A stretch of DNA of 59,018 bases, from positions 1 to 59,018 of the forward strand of contig CAZPHH010000020.1 in NCBI GenBank assembly GCA_964586145.1, in the 5' to 3' direction. Made by a program: the position numbers and the translations under genes. Origin of the DNA: JAFGJQ01 sp964586145. GTDB taxonomy: Bacteria > Planctomycetota > Phycisphaerae > UBA1845. This document shows positions 9,099-17,480 of this stretch, one piece after another. Position 1 is the stretch's first letter. The number at the start of each line of letters is the position of its first letter. Under the pieces are notes generated by a model. That model was not told the DNA's origin. It was given only the letters and a program-made list of their open reading frames with translations, and did not search any database.

Positions 9099-9593
9099 AT
9101 GGCGCCTCGGAACAAGAAAGAACGCGATCGAAAGCGCACCACACGTGGATTGTGGATTGCCGCCTTTGTTATCACAATGGCACTGATGGGGCTTGCCGCG
9201 GCAGTAAGTCTCTTGCGTGAAATCCGCCCTCTCGAGCGTAGTTCAGTGGCCGATGTGTCTTGGGAGCTCGGACGCGAGCCGTTCGTGATCGAATACGTTG
9301 TTGTTGATTTGCACGGAAACCCCGCAGCACCAGAACTTCGTTTCTGGAACGAATCAGGTTGGAACTCACGACAAACAGGCCCGGATGGTACCGGCCGTGT
9401 GAACGTGGCTGGGCCCGCGCTTCACCGAATCGAGACAAACGGAGTGACGTTATTCAGAAGGGACTATCTGGGCGCGCCTGCGCTCAATCGCGGTCTCCGG
9501 CTTCGCATTGTGATAAAGGACTTGGAGGCCGTAGGGCTAGCCGACAACGTTCCTGCTCGGGAGCGGGAGGGCAAGGACATGGCGATACAATGA
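9099..9593 (+). CDS. small membrane-anchored hypothetical protein
   Basis: A 164-residue protein that I do not recognise. The N-terminus is very basic (RNKKERDRKRTTR), followed by a single hydrophobic segment at about residues 17-38. The remaining 120 residues are predicted to lie outside the membrane, with a short beta-rich region containing VVDLHGNPAAPELRF. This resembles a carboxypeptidase-regulatory-like or transthyretin-like fold only weakly. The ATG at 9099 is chosen because the basic-then-hydrophobic anchor begins there; upstream in-frame sequence back to 8925 looks non-coding. The gene stands alone with no operon partner. AT content is slightly higher than in its neighbours. Confidence 0.5.
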   Translation: MAPRNKKERDRKRTTRGLWIAAFVITMALMGLAAAVSLLREIRPLERSSVADVSWELGREPFVIEYVVVDLHGNPAAPELRFWNESGWNSRQTGPDGTGRVNVAGPALHRIETNGVTLFRRDYLGAPALNRGLRLRIVIKDLEAVGLADNVPAREREGKDMAIQ

Positions 9594-10184
9594 AACCGTG
9601 ACGATGTCAGGGCCAGTGAGGCTGTTGAACAACTCGTACTCTGCACAGGTCATGCGGCGCGGCGGAACGGTGGCACAGTGAGAACCGCGTGATGGATGAT
9701 CGTCGGGTTGTGCGACTACAGGGATACCGCAATAACCAGTAGATGATCGAGACGCGGGATCCTTGATGCGCCGTGCGGCTTTGCCGCTCTTGGACGCGCG
9801 TGCGTCCGCAGCCGGTCAAGGGGGACGGCTCGGGGAACGTACTCATGCAGGTCATCCAGGGCACGCGGTACACCTGTCCTTGACGGGCCGGCACGATGGG
9901 GCGGCGCATGTGGGCCGACAAGACAGGGGGCAATGGATGCGCAGCCACACCGCCGGCATGTCAGGAACGACGAGGTGGTGCAGCTCTTCCTCACGGACGC
10001 TGGGCGGGTGCATGTGCATCAAGACGCGGCCAATTTCAGGATACCATCGCCCGGCGGCCCGGATTCGGGTCGCCTGCAGGCAAAACGGGCGGTCAAGGAC
10101 TCTAGCTGCGTCCCCGTTTCAAAAGCCCGTCGCAGAAGCTCCCGTTTCGAAGGCGCCGTTCCGGAAAGGGGGGGGGCGCGTCCG
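9594..10184. other. intergenic region with degenerate repeats, no convincing gene
   Basis: This 591-nt gap has open frames on both strands, but none shows a known family, a plausible start site or a codon pattern like its neighbours. Its right end (from about 10102) carries a copy of the TAGCTGCGTCCCCGTTTC repeat and a shortened version at about 10136. Such repeats often accompany remnants of small transposases. I looked for Y1-transposase motifs here and did not find them. Confidence 0.5.
10102..10122 (+). repeat. TAGCTGCGTCCCCGTTTC dispersed repeat, copy 1
   Basis: The core TAGCTGCGTCCCCGTTTC recurs almost exactly at 10850-10877 and 10890-10917, on the other side of the OsmC-like gene. A shortened relative (AGCTCCCGTTTCGAAGG) follows at about 10137. 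All copies are in the same orientation. They look like members of a dispersed intergenic repeat family. Confidence 0.7.
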
Positions 10185-10748
10185 TCACTGAACCACGAGC
10201 TTCGCGCGCAGCGGGATGGCGCGGGCGATGTTGTCGTAGTTGGGGGAGGTGGCCAGCACCATCTGGTGGATTTTTCGGAACTGCTCCGGGGTGGCGTTGC
10301 CCTTGATGTACACGGTGTAGCGGACCTCGTCGTAGCCGGGCCTGACCTCGGGATCCAGGGCGTACAGCCCGCGGAGGTCGATGTTGCCGTCGGTTTCGAT
10401 CCGGAGGTCCTCCAGTTCGATGCCCTCCAGGGCGCAGATCGCCGCGTAGGTGACGATGATGCAGGCGTTCATCGCGGCCAGCAGGTATTCCTGCGGGTTG
10501 GCGAACTTGTTGGTGCCGCCGATCTCGATCGGCTCATCGACGCGGATCGTGAAGTCCTTCTCGACGCGTTGCCCGCCGATCTCGTAGCCGTTGACGTGCG
10601 TGTCGGAGCGGGCTCCGCCCATCCATCGCGAGGTGACCTGCCAGCGGGTCATTCCCGTGGCCGGTGCCTCGCTCACGCGGGAGATGCCTTGGCGGAGCGC
10701 GCCGGTGTCCAGACCGTTCAGGATCATACTCGTGCTTGTCAACTGCAT
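10185..10748 (-). CDS. OsmC-family protein
   Basis: A 187-residue protein of the OsmC/Ohr fold, a family of thiol peroxidases and related proteins of redox defence. The family core is visible: GGTNKFANPQEYLLAAMNAC (residues 78-97), then a long central helix with CALEGIELEDL, then the beta-strand GYDEVRYTVYI. Cys96 is the usual peroxidatic cysteine. The position where the family normally has a second cysteine in a CPV-type motif reads TSPNYDNI, with Ser168 there. Thiol peroxidase activity is therefore uncertain; Cys105 is the only other cysteine. The ATG at 10748 is chosen for GGAG about 6 nt upstream. The gene is a single transcription unit flanked on both sides by GCTGCGTCCCCGTTTC repeats. 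Confidence 0.85.
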   Translation of the reverse strand: MQLTSTSMILNGLDTGALRQGISRVSEAPATGMTRWQVTSRWMGGARSDTHVNGYEIGGQRVEKDFTIRVDEPIEIGGTNKFANPQEYLLAAMNACIIVTYAAICALEGIELEDLRIETDGNIDLRGLYALDPEVRPGYDEVRYTVYIKGNATPEQFRKIHQMVLATSPNYDNIARAIPLRAKLVVQ

Positions 10749-10849
10749 GGTGATTCTCCGTTTCAAACCGCCCCAAGCGAATTGCGTTTGCGTTCCAACC
10801 CCTCTGCCCAATCCAACGCCCCGACGGTGAGCCGTTGCACCGTCGACTT

Positions 10850-10917
10850 GCCAAAAACGAGCTGCGTCCCCGTTTCAACAGCCCCACTCGGCCAAAACTA
10901 GCTGCGTCCCCGTTTCG
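10850..10917 (+). repeat. two tandem copies of the GCTGCGTCCCCGTTTC repeat
   Basis: Copy 2 at 10850-10877 and copy 3 at 10890-10917 share GCCAAAA, then 2 to 4 bases, then GCTGCGTCCCCGTTTC. Their starts are 40 bp apart. A third copy of the core lies at 10102-10122. The pair sits between the OsmC-like gene and the PEP-CTERM gene and shows no coding potential. Confidence 0.75.
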
Positions 10918-10947
10918 AAGGCCAAGGACGGGCGGGATGCCCGTCCG

Positions 10948-11607
10948 TCAGAACCACCGCCGTCGGCTGACGGCCAGGACACCCGCCATGAGCAGGCCCA
11001 GCGTGGCCGGCTCGGGCACGATTCGCACGTTGTCGACGCCGACGACTGCACTGCCTTCGTTGATCACGCGCACCTCCAGCCAGCCCACGGACTGCATCAG
11101 GTCGGCGAAGCTCGGGGCGCCGGTCTCCTGCGTCCAGCCGTTCCCGGCCGCGAGGGCGTCGGTCCAGGTCGGGTCGAACGCCACGTCATAGGACTCCCAG
11201 ACGTTCGCGTTCGGCACGACCGGGCCGAAGTCGTAGTGCCAGCCGTTCTCCGCCACGTTGCGCCGGAAGCGGAGCTGCGCCGAGTCGAGCGTCGTGTTGA
11301 ACACGTTCAGGTCAAACCCGCCGCCGGTCACGCCCGCCGCGGCGTAATCGCCCAGGAACTCCGGCCACACGCTGTTCTGCGTGCCGATGTCGAAGTCCGT
11401 CGTGAGGTCCTTGCGAATCTGCACGTGGCCGTCGGGGTTGCCGCCGTTGGGTACGTAGATCTGCACGGTCGCGATTGTGCTGCCCACGAAGCCATCCTCG
11501 TCCACGTCGAAGCTCGCCACCGTTCCCGGTACGGCCGCCCATGTTGCGCTCGCGGCTGCAATGCCGGTCGCAATGCACCATGTCGTCAGCCCGATCTTTC
11601 TCGTCAT
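10948..11607 (-). CDS. PEP-CTERM sorted secreted protein
   Basis: A 219-residue exported protein. Residues 1-26 form a signal peptide (cleavage near ATWA), and the C-terminus ends in the PEP-CTERM signal: PEPATLG, a hydrophobic stretch, then RRR. Such tails direct exosortase-dependent anchoring at the cell surface. The middle is a beta-rich domain with FDVDEDGFVGSTIATVQIYV, likely of the lectin or jelly-roll type, but no named family is recognised. The ATG at 11607 follows a GGGAG site, and the longer upstream frame is rejected. No exosortase gene lies in this window. The gene is a single unit; its function is unknown beyond surface display. Confidence 0.8.
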   Translation of the reverse strand: MTRKIGLTTWCIATGIAAASATWAAVPGTVASFDVDEDGFVGSTIATVQIYVPNGGNPDGHVQIRKDLTTDFDIGTQNSVWPEFLGDYAAAGVTGGGFDLNVFNTTLDSAQLRFRRNVAENGWHYDFGPVVPNANVWESYDVAFDPTWTDALAAGNGWTQETGAPSFADLMQSVGWLEVRVINEGSAVVGVDNVRIVPEPATLGLLMAGVLAVSRRRWF

Positions 11608-12241
11608 TGGAATCTCCCTCTCTTTGCAGGGGCGCGCCGTGGGTGCATGGAGAGCCGGACGTGCGGTCCGCACCCCTTCACTCATCGACGACGCCTGGTT
11701 TTCGACGGAAGCCGGCCCGAAACCAGCCTCACGGATGAATGGTAGACCCAGTGTGCGCGAAGTCAAGCTGCGTCACGCACTATGGCTGCAGCAAGCGGCT
11801 CGTTTGCCAAGAGCACGACGCACCCAGTCCGCCTTTGTGGAAGCCCTGTCGTCGATCCGGCGTGTATCGTTCGCGAAGCACGCGTCCCGATTGCAGTCGT
11901 CCGGCACGTCGGAGAACCTCGCGTTCGCGGGTTTCCCTCAGCAGAAGACCGCAACGCTCGTCATGAAGGATCAGGTTCTCGAGAGACCGGCCTGCAAACC
12001 ACGCCCGGCGTCCGCGCAGACGGGGTGCAGGTCGCTTCGCACGCGCCCTGACGGCCCGCGCGGGGTGCGCCAGCAGTTGCTACCAGGCCCGGCGACAATC
12101 CGCGAATCTCCGTTCATGAAGGCCGGCGATTCGAGGGAGATTCAGCGAGAGGCGATCTCCATCGCTTCCGTCGGAAGCTCCTTCTCGCCGGCACTCGGCC
12201 GTGATTCCGGTCACCAGATAGTCCGGCATGCGCTGCCCCCC

Positions 12242-12273
12242 TCTTTGTTGGCCGGCAGACAATCCTGCCGGTC
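12242..12273 (+). repeat. divergent copy of the hairpin repeat
   Basis: TTTGTTGGCCGGCAGACAAT followed by CCTGCCGGTC has the same layout as the main repeat (CTTTGTGGGACCGGCT, short loop, AGCCGGTC). Here the stem is CCGGCAG/CTGCCGG with a loop that includes ACAAT. It looks like a second subfamily of the same element. Confidence 0.5.
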
Positions 12274-12694
12274 GCTGATTTGTGCGCGCCCGCTGCGCGC
12301 TGAGTTGCCCGACCCTGGCCACGCGTTTCCAGACCGGGCGCGAGACGGGATGACAATCGAACCCACCTGGGGCCGCGCGAACGACCCCACAGCCGCTTGC
12401 AGGCCGCGGGATCGACGAGGCGCACACACACTTCCCCGGCAGCCTTGTGGTCGATCCGCCTGCCTCGCCTCGACCGGCCGACTCTACCATGCAGCAGGGG
12501 CAAATCAAAGATAACGACGAAGACACTCACACCACACGAGGCCGGCCGCAACGGCTTCCGTGGCAACGGACGCTCTCCCACGTCCTTGCGTCGCGCTCCC
12601 CACCTTCAACCGAGACGCTGGACGGAGGCGTGTCGTCGATGCAGGCCGGCGGGGCCGCAGGTGGGGTGGGGCCGGGCGCACCACTCACCCCAAA

Positions 12695-12814
12695 GACCGG
12701 CTGGAAAGCCGGTCCCACAAAGAAAGGCCAGACCGGCTGGAAAGCCGGTCCCACAAAAACAAGCCGGTCCCACAAAGAAAGGCCAGACCGGCTGGAAAGC
12801 CGGTCCCACAAAGA
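12695..12814 (-). repeat. cluster of REP-like hairpin repeats
   Basis: GACCGGCTGGAAAGCCGGTC, an 8-bp perfect stem with a GGAA loop, occurs in full at 12695-12714, 12731-12750 and 12786-12805. Each copy is followed by CCCACAAA. A truncated copy (AAGCCGGTCCCACAAAG) starts at 12761. Spacers are AGAAAGGCCA or similar. The cluster starts just past the murD stop codon, so on the minus strand the hairpins would form in the 3' end of the murD transcript. The same element occurs in the opposite orientation at 58650-58856. Confidence 0.9.
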
Positions 12815-12827
12815 CGGGCGGGGGTGC

Positions 12828-14174
12828 TTACTGCCAACCCCGCACCATGGCGGCGAACGTCTCGCCGCGCTGTTCGTAGTTCGTGAACTCGTCGTAGCTG
12901 GAACAGCCGGGCGAGAGCAACACGGCCTCGCCCGCCGCGGCCAGGCCCCGCGCGCACTCCACCGCATCCGCCAGCCGGCCCACGCGCTCGATGCCCGGCT
13001 CGCTCGCCTGGCCGCGAGCCTGCTCGATCGCATCTGCATACCGCCCGCCGGCCGCACCGCAGCACACCACCGCCTTGGCCTTCGAGGCCAGCACGCGGGC
13101 CATGCCGTCCAGCGGCAACCCCTTGTCGAACCCGCCGACAATCACCACGGCCGGTCGGTCCATCGCCTCCACAGCCGTGATCGTTGCCTCCGGCGTGGTG
13201 GACTTCGAGTCGTTGTAGAAATCCACGCCCCGCCACGTCCGCACGTGCTCCAGCCGATGCGCCAACGAGCGATACGACTCCAGCGCCCCCGCGACGGCCT
13301 CATCCTCGATCCGCAGGCACCGACACACGGTGGCCGCACACGCTGCGTTCACCTGGTTATGCCGCCCCGGCACGCGAAGCGGGAACGGCCGGTCCACGGA
13401 GACCTGCACCGCCCGGGCGCCGGTTTGCTCCGTGATGTCCACGATCTCGCCGAGCAGCCTCGGATCTTCCGGCCCCGCGATGGCGACTTCTCCCGGCTTC
13501 TGGAATCGGACGATGTTGAGCTTTGCCTCCAGGTAGCTTTGTTCGTCCCCGTGGCGATCCAGGTGGTTCGGCGAGACGTTCAGCACCATGCCGATGGACG
13601 GGCTGATCCGCACCGCGGCCGCGTCCTCCAACTGGAAGCTCGACAGCTCAAGCACCACCACGTCCTCGGCCGCCATTTCCGGCAGGTCGGCCAGAAGCGA
13701 TCGCCCGATGTTCCCGCCGAACCAGGCCCGCCGGAACGGCGCCGCACCGGCCCGCTCGACGGCGCTCAGAATGTGGTGCGCCATGGCGCAGGTCGTGCTC
13801 TTGCCGGCCGATCCGGTCACGCCGATCAGCCGGGCCCGGCACCTTTCCAGGAAGAGGTTCATCTCGCTGGACCAGGGCACACCGCGCGCTACCGCCGCCT
13901 GGAAGAACTCAGACTTGCGCTTGTCGACGGCCGGGCTGACGACCAGCAGGTCCGCCCCGTCCAGGTCGGCCACATCGTGCCCGCCGAGGTGGAACCGCAC
14001 GCCCAAGCCGTCAAGCTGGGCGACGGAACCGGCCAGGCTGGCCGTGTCGGCCGCGTCCGTGACCGTCACCTTGGCGCCTTGGCCCGCCAGCCACCGGGTC
14101 ACGCCGATGCCGCCGCCGAACCGGCCCAGCCCCATTACCACCACGCGTTTGCCGCGTACGTCCTGCTGTCCCAC
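12828..14174 (-). CDS. murD: UDP-N-acetylmuramoyl-L-alanine--D-glutamate ligase
   Basis: A 448-residue cytosolic Mur ligase that adds D-glutamate to UDP-MurNAc-L-alanine in peptidoglycan synthesis. The N-terminal Rossmann-like domain begins GKRVVVMGLGRFG and binds the UDP-sugar. The central ATPase domain has the P-loop GVTGSAGKSTTC near residue 120. The Mur signature with NHLDRHG follows at about residue 205, and the C-terminal domain has NDSKSTTPEAT with the lysine and serine expected there. The length matches the family. The ATG at 14174 is preceded by GGGAG. The gene stands outside any cell-division cluster, as other mur genes are absent here. Hairpin repeats follow its stop codon directly. 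It confirms a peptidoglycan-making cell. Confidence 0.95.
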   Translation of the reverse strand: MGQQDVRGKRVVVMGLGRFGGGIGVTRWLAGQGAKVTVTDAADTASLAGSVAQLDGLGVRFHLGGHDVADLDGADLLVVSPAVDKRKSEFFQAAVARGVPWSSEMNLFLERCRARLIGVTGSAGKSTTCAMAHHILSAVERAGAAPFRRAWFGGNIGRSLLADLPEMAAEDVVVLELSSFQLEDAAAVRISPSIGMVLNVSPNHLDRHGDEQSYLEAKLNIVRFQKPGEVAIAGPEDPRLLGEIVDITEQTGARAVQVSVDRPFPLRVPGRHNQVNAACAATVCRCLRIEDEAVAGALESYRSLAHRLEHVRTWRGVDFYNDSKSTTPEATITAVEAMDRPAVVIVGGFDKGLPLDGMARVLASKAKAVVCCGAAGGRYADAIEQARGQASEPGIERVGRLADAVECARGLAAAGEAVLLSPGCSSYDEFTNYEQRGETFAAMVRGWQ

Positions 14175-14372
14175 GATCTGCTCCCGTCAGTACTGAAAAC
14201 GCTGCCGCACGCCGGCCGGTACGCCATCCACCCTATGTTATCGACCGGACGGGCGGCTCCGCACCTGCCCCGGACGGGGGCGACGAGACGCTGTGCCCGT
14301 TCCACGTTTGAGACGCCCTCCGATTGACCGTTCCCCGGGGCGGGGGTATAACCTTGAGCCGTCTGAGCGTAG

Positions 14373-14446
14373 ACGCCACTAGCTCAATTGGACAGAGCAT
14401 CGGTCTACGGAACCGAAGGTTTCTGGTTCGAATCCAGAGTGGCGTA
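14373..14446 (+). tRNA. tRNA-Arg (ACG)
   Basis: A 74-nt cloverleaf. The acceptor ACGCCAC (14373-14379) pairs perfectly with GTGGCGT (14439-14445), followed by discriminator A. The D arm is GCTC...GAGC. The anticodon stem TCGGT/ACCGA encloses the loop CTACGGA with anticodon ACG, and the T arm TCTGG-TTCGAAT-CCAGA is canonical. CCA is not encoded. The ACG anticodon, usually deaminated to ICG, reads CGU, CGC and CGA arginine codons. Confidence 0.95.
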
Positions 14447-14624
14447 TTGGGCCAGGAGGTAGGCGACCGCGGGTCGCCAGACTCCACTGCATCGCACCCG
14501 TGACCGGCTGTCGTTTTCAAGACCCCCCCCCTCGGAGGGCATGCCCGTTCCGTCGGGCAATCGCAAGCGCGCTGGTTCTGGATTGCGGGACGGTGGGGGC
14601 TCCTTCAACTCGGGAATCTCGACC

Positions 14625-17417
14625 ATGCAGCAGGTTCCGAACACGGATAGCGTGGCGTTCATCGAAGCCCTGTTCGCGGAATATGCCCAGAACCCGGCCG
14701 GCGTCCCCCCGGAATGGCAACACGTCTTTGACGAGTGGAAGGCGGAGGCCGGCGGCCTGCCCAAGCGGTTCAACGGCCCAAGCTTCAGGCCGTCCAGCAT
14801 ATTCAACCCGGGCGGGCCCGGCGCCTCGGGAGCGGTCATCCGCGAGGTCATCCGCGTGGACTCCCACCAGGACCGCGTGGACCAGTTGGTGCGAGCCTAC
14901 CGAGTTCGGGGCCACCTTGTGGCGCGCCTGGATCCCCTGGGGCGACACCTGCCCTTCCGGCCCGAGCTGAAGCCCAAGTTCTATGGCTTCACGAAGGAGG
15001 ATTTGGGCAGGCCGTTCTCGTCGCGCACGATTCAGGGTGCAAACGTCCGAACGTTGCGCGAGATCATCCGACTGCTGAGGACGACGTACTGCCGCGCGAT
15101 CGGCGTGCAGTTCATGCACATTGACGACCTGAAGGTCCGGCACTGGCTGCAGGACCGCATGGAGGGCTCGGGGAATCGCCTTAACATCAGTCGGGACATG
15201 CAGTTGCGAATCCTGACCCGCCTGACGGACGCCGTCATCTTCGAAGAGTTCATTCAGAAGCGGTACGTCGGCGCCAAACGGTTCTCGCTGGAGGGTTCGG
15301 AGAGCCTCATCCCGCTGCTGGATCTGGCCATCGAGAAGACGGGCGAGCACGGCGTGACGGACATCGTCCTGGGCATGGCGCATCGTGGCCGGCTGAACGT
15401 GCTGGCCAACATCATCGGCAAGAGCCCGCAGCACATCTTCCGCGAGTTTGACGACGTGGACCCCGGCCTTCACACGGGCCGGGGGGACGTAAAGTACCAC
15501 CTGGGCTACAGTTCCGACTGGACCACCCACGCCGGGCACAAGGTCCACCTGAGCCTCTGCTTCAACCCCAGCCATCTGGAGTACGTCGACGGTGTGGCCC
15601 TCGGGCGCACCCGGGCCAAGCAGGATCGCCTGGGGGACCGCGAGGGTCACAAGGTTCTCTGTCTGCTCATCCACGGCGATGCGGCGTTTGCCGGCCAAGG
15701 GGTGGTTCAGGAGACGCTGAACCTCAGCGAACTGCCGGGCTATCGCACGGGCGGGACGTTGCACGTCGTCGTGAACAACCAGATCGGCTTCACAACGACG
15801 AACCGAGAGGCCCGGTCCAGCCTTTATCCGACCGCCCTGGCCAAGATGCTGCAAAGCCCCATCTTCCACGTGAACGGGGAGAACCCGGAGGCCGTCGCCC
15901 AGGCCATCCTGCTGGCGATGGATTTTCGGAAGGAGTTCCACCGGGACGTGGTGATCGACATGTGGTGCTACCGCCGCCACGGGCACAACGAATCGGACGA
16001 GCCGTCGTTCACGCAGCCGATCCAGGCGAAGAAGATCGAGCGCCGCTGCTCGGTGCGTGACGGATACCTGCACCACCTCCTGGCCCTCGGCGAAGTGACC
16101 GAGGAAGAGGCCGACCGCATCGCGGCCGAGCGCCGCGCGCAGTTGGAGAAGGAACTCTCCGTCGCCCGGAGCGATGATTACGTCTACAAGATGCAGACGG
16201 CGGGTGGCATCTGGCGCGGATATCGGGGCGGCCCCGCCGCACAGGCGGACGTGGCGGACACCCGCGTGGATCATGAGCGGCTGGCCGACCTGCTGGTGCG
16301 GCAGAGCGTCGTGCCGGACGGGTTTGAGCCGCACCCGAAGATCACTCGCTTGCTCGCCCAGCGCCGGGAGATGGCCGAAGGGAAGCGCCCGCTCGACTGG
16401 GCGGCCGCGGAGGCGCTGGCGTTGGCCTCGCTGGCCGCCGAGGGCTATCGCATCCGTCTGAGCGGGCAGGACTCCGCGCGCGGCACGTTCAGTCACCGGC
16501 ACGGCATTCTGTACAACTATCGCACGGGCGAGCCCTACGTGCCGCTGCGGCATCTGGCGCCGGATCAGGGGTCCGTCGACCTGATCAACAGCCCGCTGTC
16601 CGAGGCCGGCGTGCTGGGCTTCGATTACGGGTACAGCCTGGACTGCCCGGACGGCCTGGTCATCTGGGAGGCTCAGTTCGGCGACTTCTGCAACTCCGCC
16701 CAGGTCATCGTGGATCAGTTCATCGCCAGCGCCGAGGAGAAATGGCGGCGCCTCAGCGGCGTCGTGTTGCTGCTGCCGCACGGATTCGAAGGGCAGGGGC
16801 CGGAGCATTCCAGCGCCCGGCTCGAACGCTTCCTCACGCTGGCCGCGGAGGACAACATCCAGATTGCGCAACCGTCCACGCCTGCGCAGTTCTTCCATCT
16901 GCTGCGGCGTCAGGTGTTGCGGAAGTGGCGCAAGCCGCTGGTGGTTTTGACGCCCAAGAGCCTGCTGCGCCACCCGGATGTCGTCTCCAGCCTCGATGAG
17001 TTGGCCGGTGGAGCGTTCCACCCGATTCTGCCGGATTCGGAAGCGGACCCCGCCGCCACGAAGCGGATTCTGCTGTGCAGCGGAAGAGTGTATTATGACC
17101 TGCGGAAGCGGCGGGAAGAGCAGAACCGCAAGGACGTAGCCATCCTTCGCGTGGAGCAGCTATACCCGCTGTCGATCGCGGACATGGGCAACGCCGTCGC
17201 GCCATATGCCGACGGGGTCCCCGCGGTCTGGGTGCAGGACGAGCCGGAAAACATGGGCGCCTGGCGGACGTTCTACGTGACGTTCGGCCCGAGACTGGTC
17301 GGACGGTTCCCGTTGTCGCGTGCGAGTCGGCGGGCATCCGCCAGTCCGGCGACCGGTTCGCCGGCCGCGCATAAGCAGGAACAGCAGAAGCTGCTCGACG
17401 AGGCGTTCGCTGAGTAA
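14625..17417 (+). CDS. sucA: 2-oxoglutarate dehydrogenase E1 component
   Basis: A 930-residue thiamine-diphosphate enzyme that decarboxylates 2-oxoglutarate in the TCA cycle and passes the succinyl group to the E2 lipoyl arm. Visible family features are the N-terminal NTDSVAFIEALFAEYAQNP (E2-binding region), GMAHRGRLNVLANI, the ThDP/Mg-binding GDAAFAGQGVV and NNQIGFTT, and the C-terminal LPHGFEGQGPEHSSARLERF. The length matches the family (about 930). The ATG at 14625 is chosen because the conserved N-terminus starts here; a further 28 in-frame residues upstream look non-coding. The ribosome site is weak (GGGA). It is followed after 63 nt by sucB, so the two probably form an operon. Confidence 0.96.
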   Translation: MQQVPNTDSVAFIEALFAEYAQNPAGVPPEWQHVFDEWKAEAGGLPKRFNGPSFRPSSIFNPGGPGASGAVIREVIRVDSHQDRVDQLVRAYRVRGHLVARLDPLGRHLPFRPELKPKFYGFTKEDLGRPFSSRTIQGANVRTLREIIRLLRTTYCRAIGVQFMHIDDLKVRHWLQDRMEGSGNRLNISRDMQLRILTRLTDAVIFEEFIQKRYVGAKRFSLEGSESLIPLLDLAIEKTGEHGVTDIVLGMAHRGRLNVLANIIGKSPQHIFREFDDVDPGLHTGRGDVKYHLGYSSDWTTHAGHKVHLSLCFNPSHLEYVDGVALGRTRAKQDRLGDREGHKVLCLLIHGDAAFAGQGVVQETLNLSELPGYRTGGTLHVVVNNQIGFTTTNREARSSLYPTALAKMLQSPIFHVNGENPEAVAQAILLAMDFRKEFHRDVVIDMWCYRRHGHNESDEPSFTQPIQAKKIERRCSVRDGYLHHLLALGEVTEEEADRIAAERRAQLEKELSVARSDDYVYKMQTAGGIWRGYRGGPAAQADVADTRVDHERLADLLVRQSVVPDGFEPHPKITRLLAQRREMAEGKRPLDWAAAEALALASLAAEGYRIRLSGQDSARGTFSHRHGILYNYRTGEPYVPLRHLAPDQGSVDLINSPLSEAGVLGFDYGYSLDCPDGLVIWEAQFGDFCNSAQVIVDQFIASAEEKWRRLSGVVLLLPHGFEGQGPEHSSARLERFLTLAAEDNIQIAQPSTPAQFFHLLRRQVLRKWRKPLVVLTPKSLLRHPDVVSSLDELAGGAFHPILPDSEADPAATKRILLCSGRVYYDLRKRREEQNRKDVAILRVEQLYPLSIADMGNAVAPYADGVPAVWVQDEPENMGAWRTFYVTFGPRLVGRFPLSRASRRASASPATGSPAAHKQEQQKLLDEAFAE

Positions 17418-17480
17418 GAGTACCTGCGGTGCCGGCGTCTATTCCGCCCGCATCGGACGTCATGTTGGAGATCCATTCGG

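Larger units (their letters stand above)
11608..12827. other. long intergenic region containing hairpin repeats
   Basis: This 1220-nt gap lies between the PEP-CTERM gene and murD. Several long frames cross it on both strands, but they are low-complexity Arg/Ala/Gly/Pro sequences with no recognisable domain and no conserved start. They overlap one another, so I call none of them a gene. The region contains one divergent hairpin repeat (12242-12273) and a cluster of the main hairpin repeat (12695-12814) just after the murD stop codon. Confidence 0.5.

Noticed and set aside
9594..10184. Overlapping frames that might be a degraded REP-associated transposase
   Set aside because: No HUH or catalytic Tyr motif and no consistent frame were found on either strand.
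11477..12581. Long frames across the intergenic region before murD
   Set aside because: They overlap on both strands, are Arg/Gly/Ala-rich, lack family motifs, and follow base composition rather than codon pattern.
14233..14520. A reading frame antisense to the tRNA with a plausible length
   Set aside because: It is the complement of the tRNA gene and its flanks, a common artefact.
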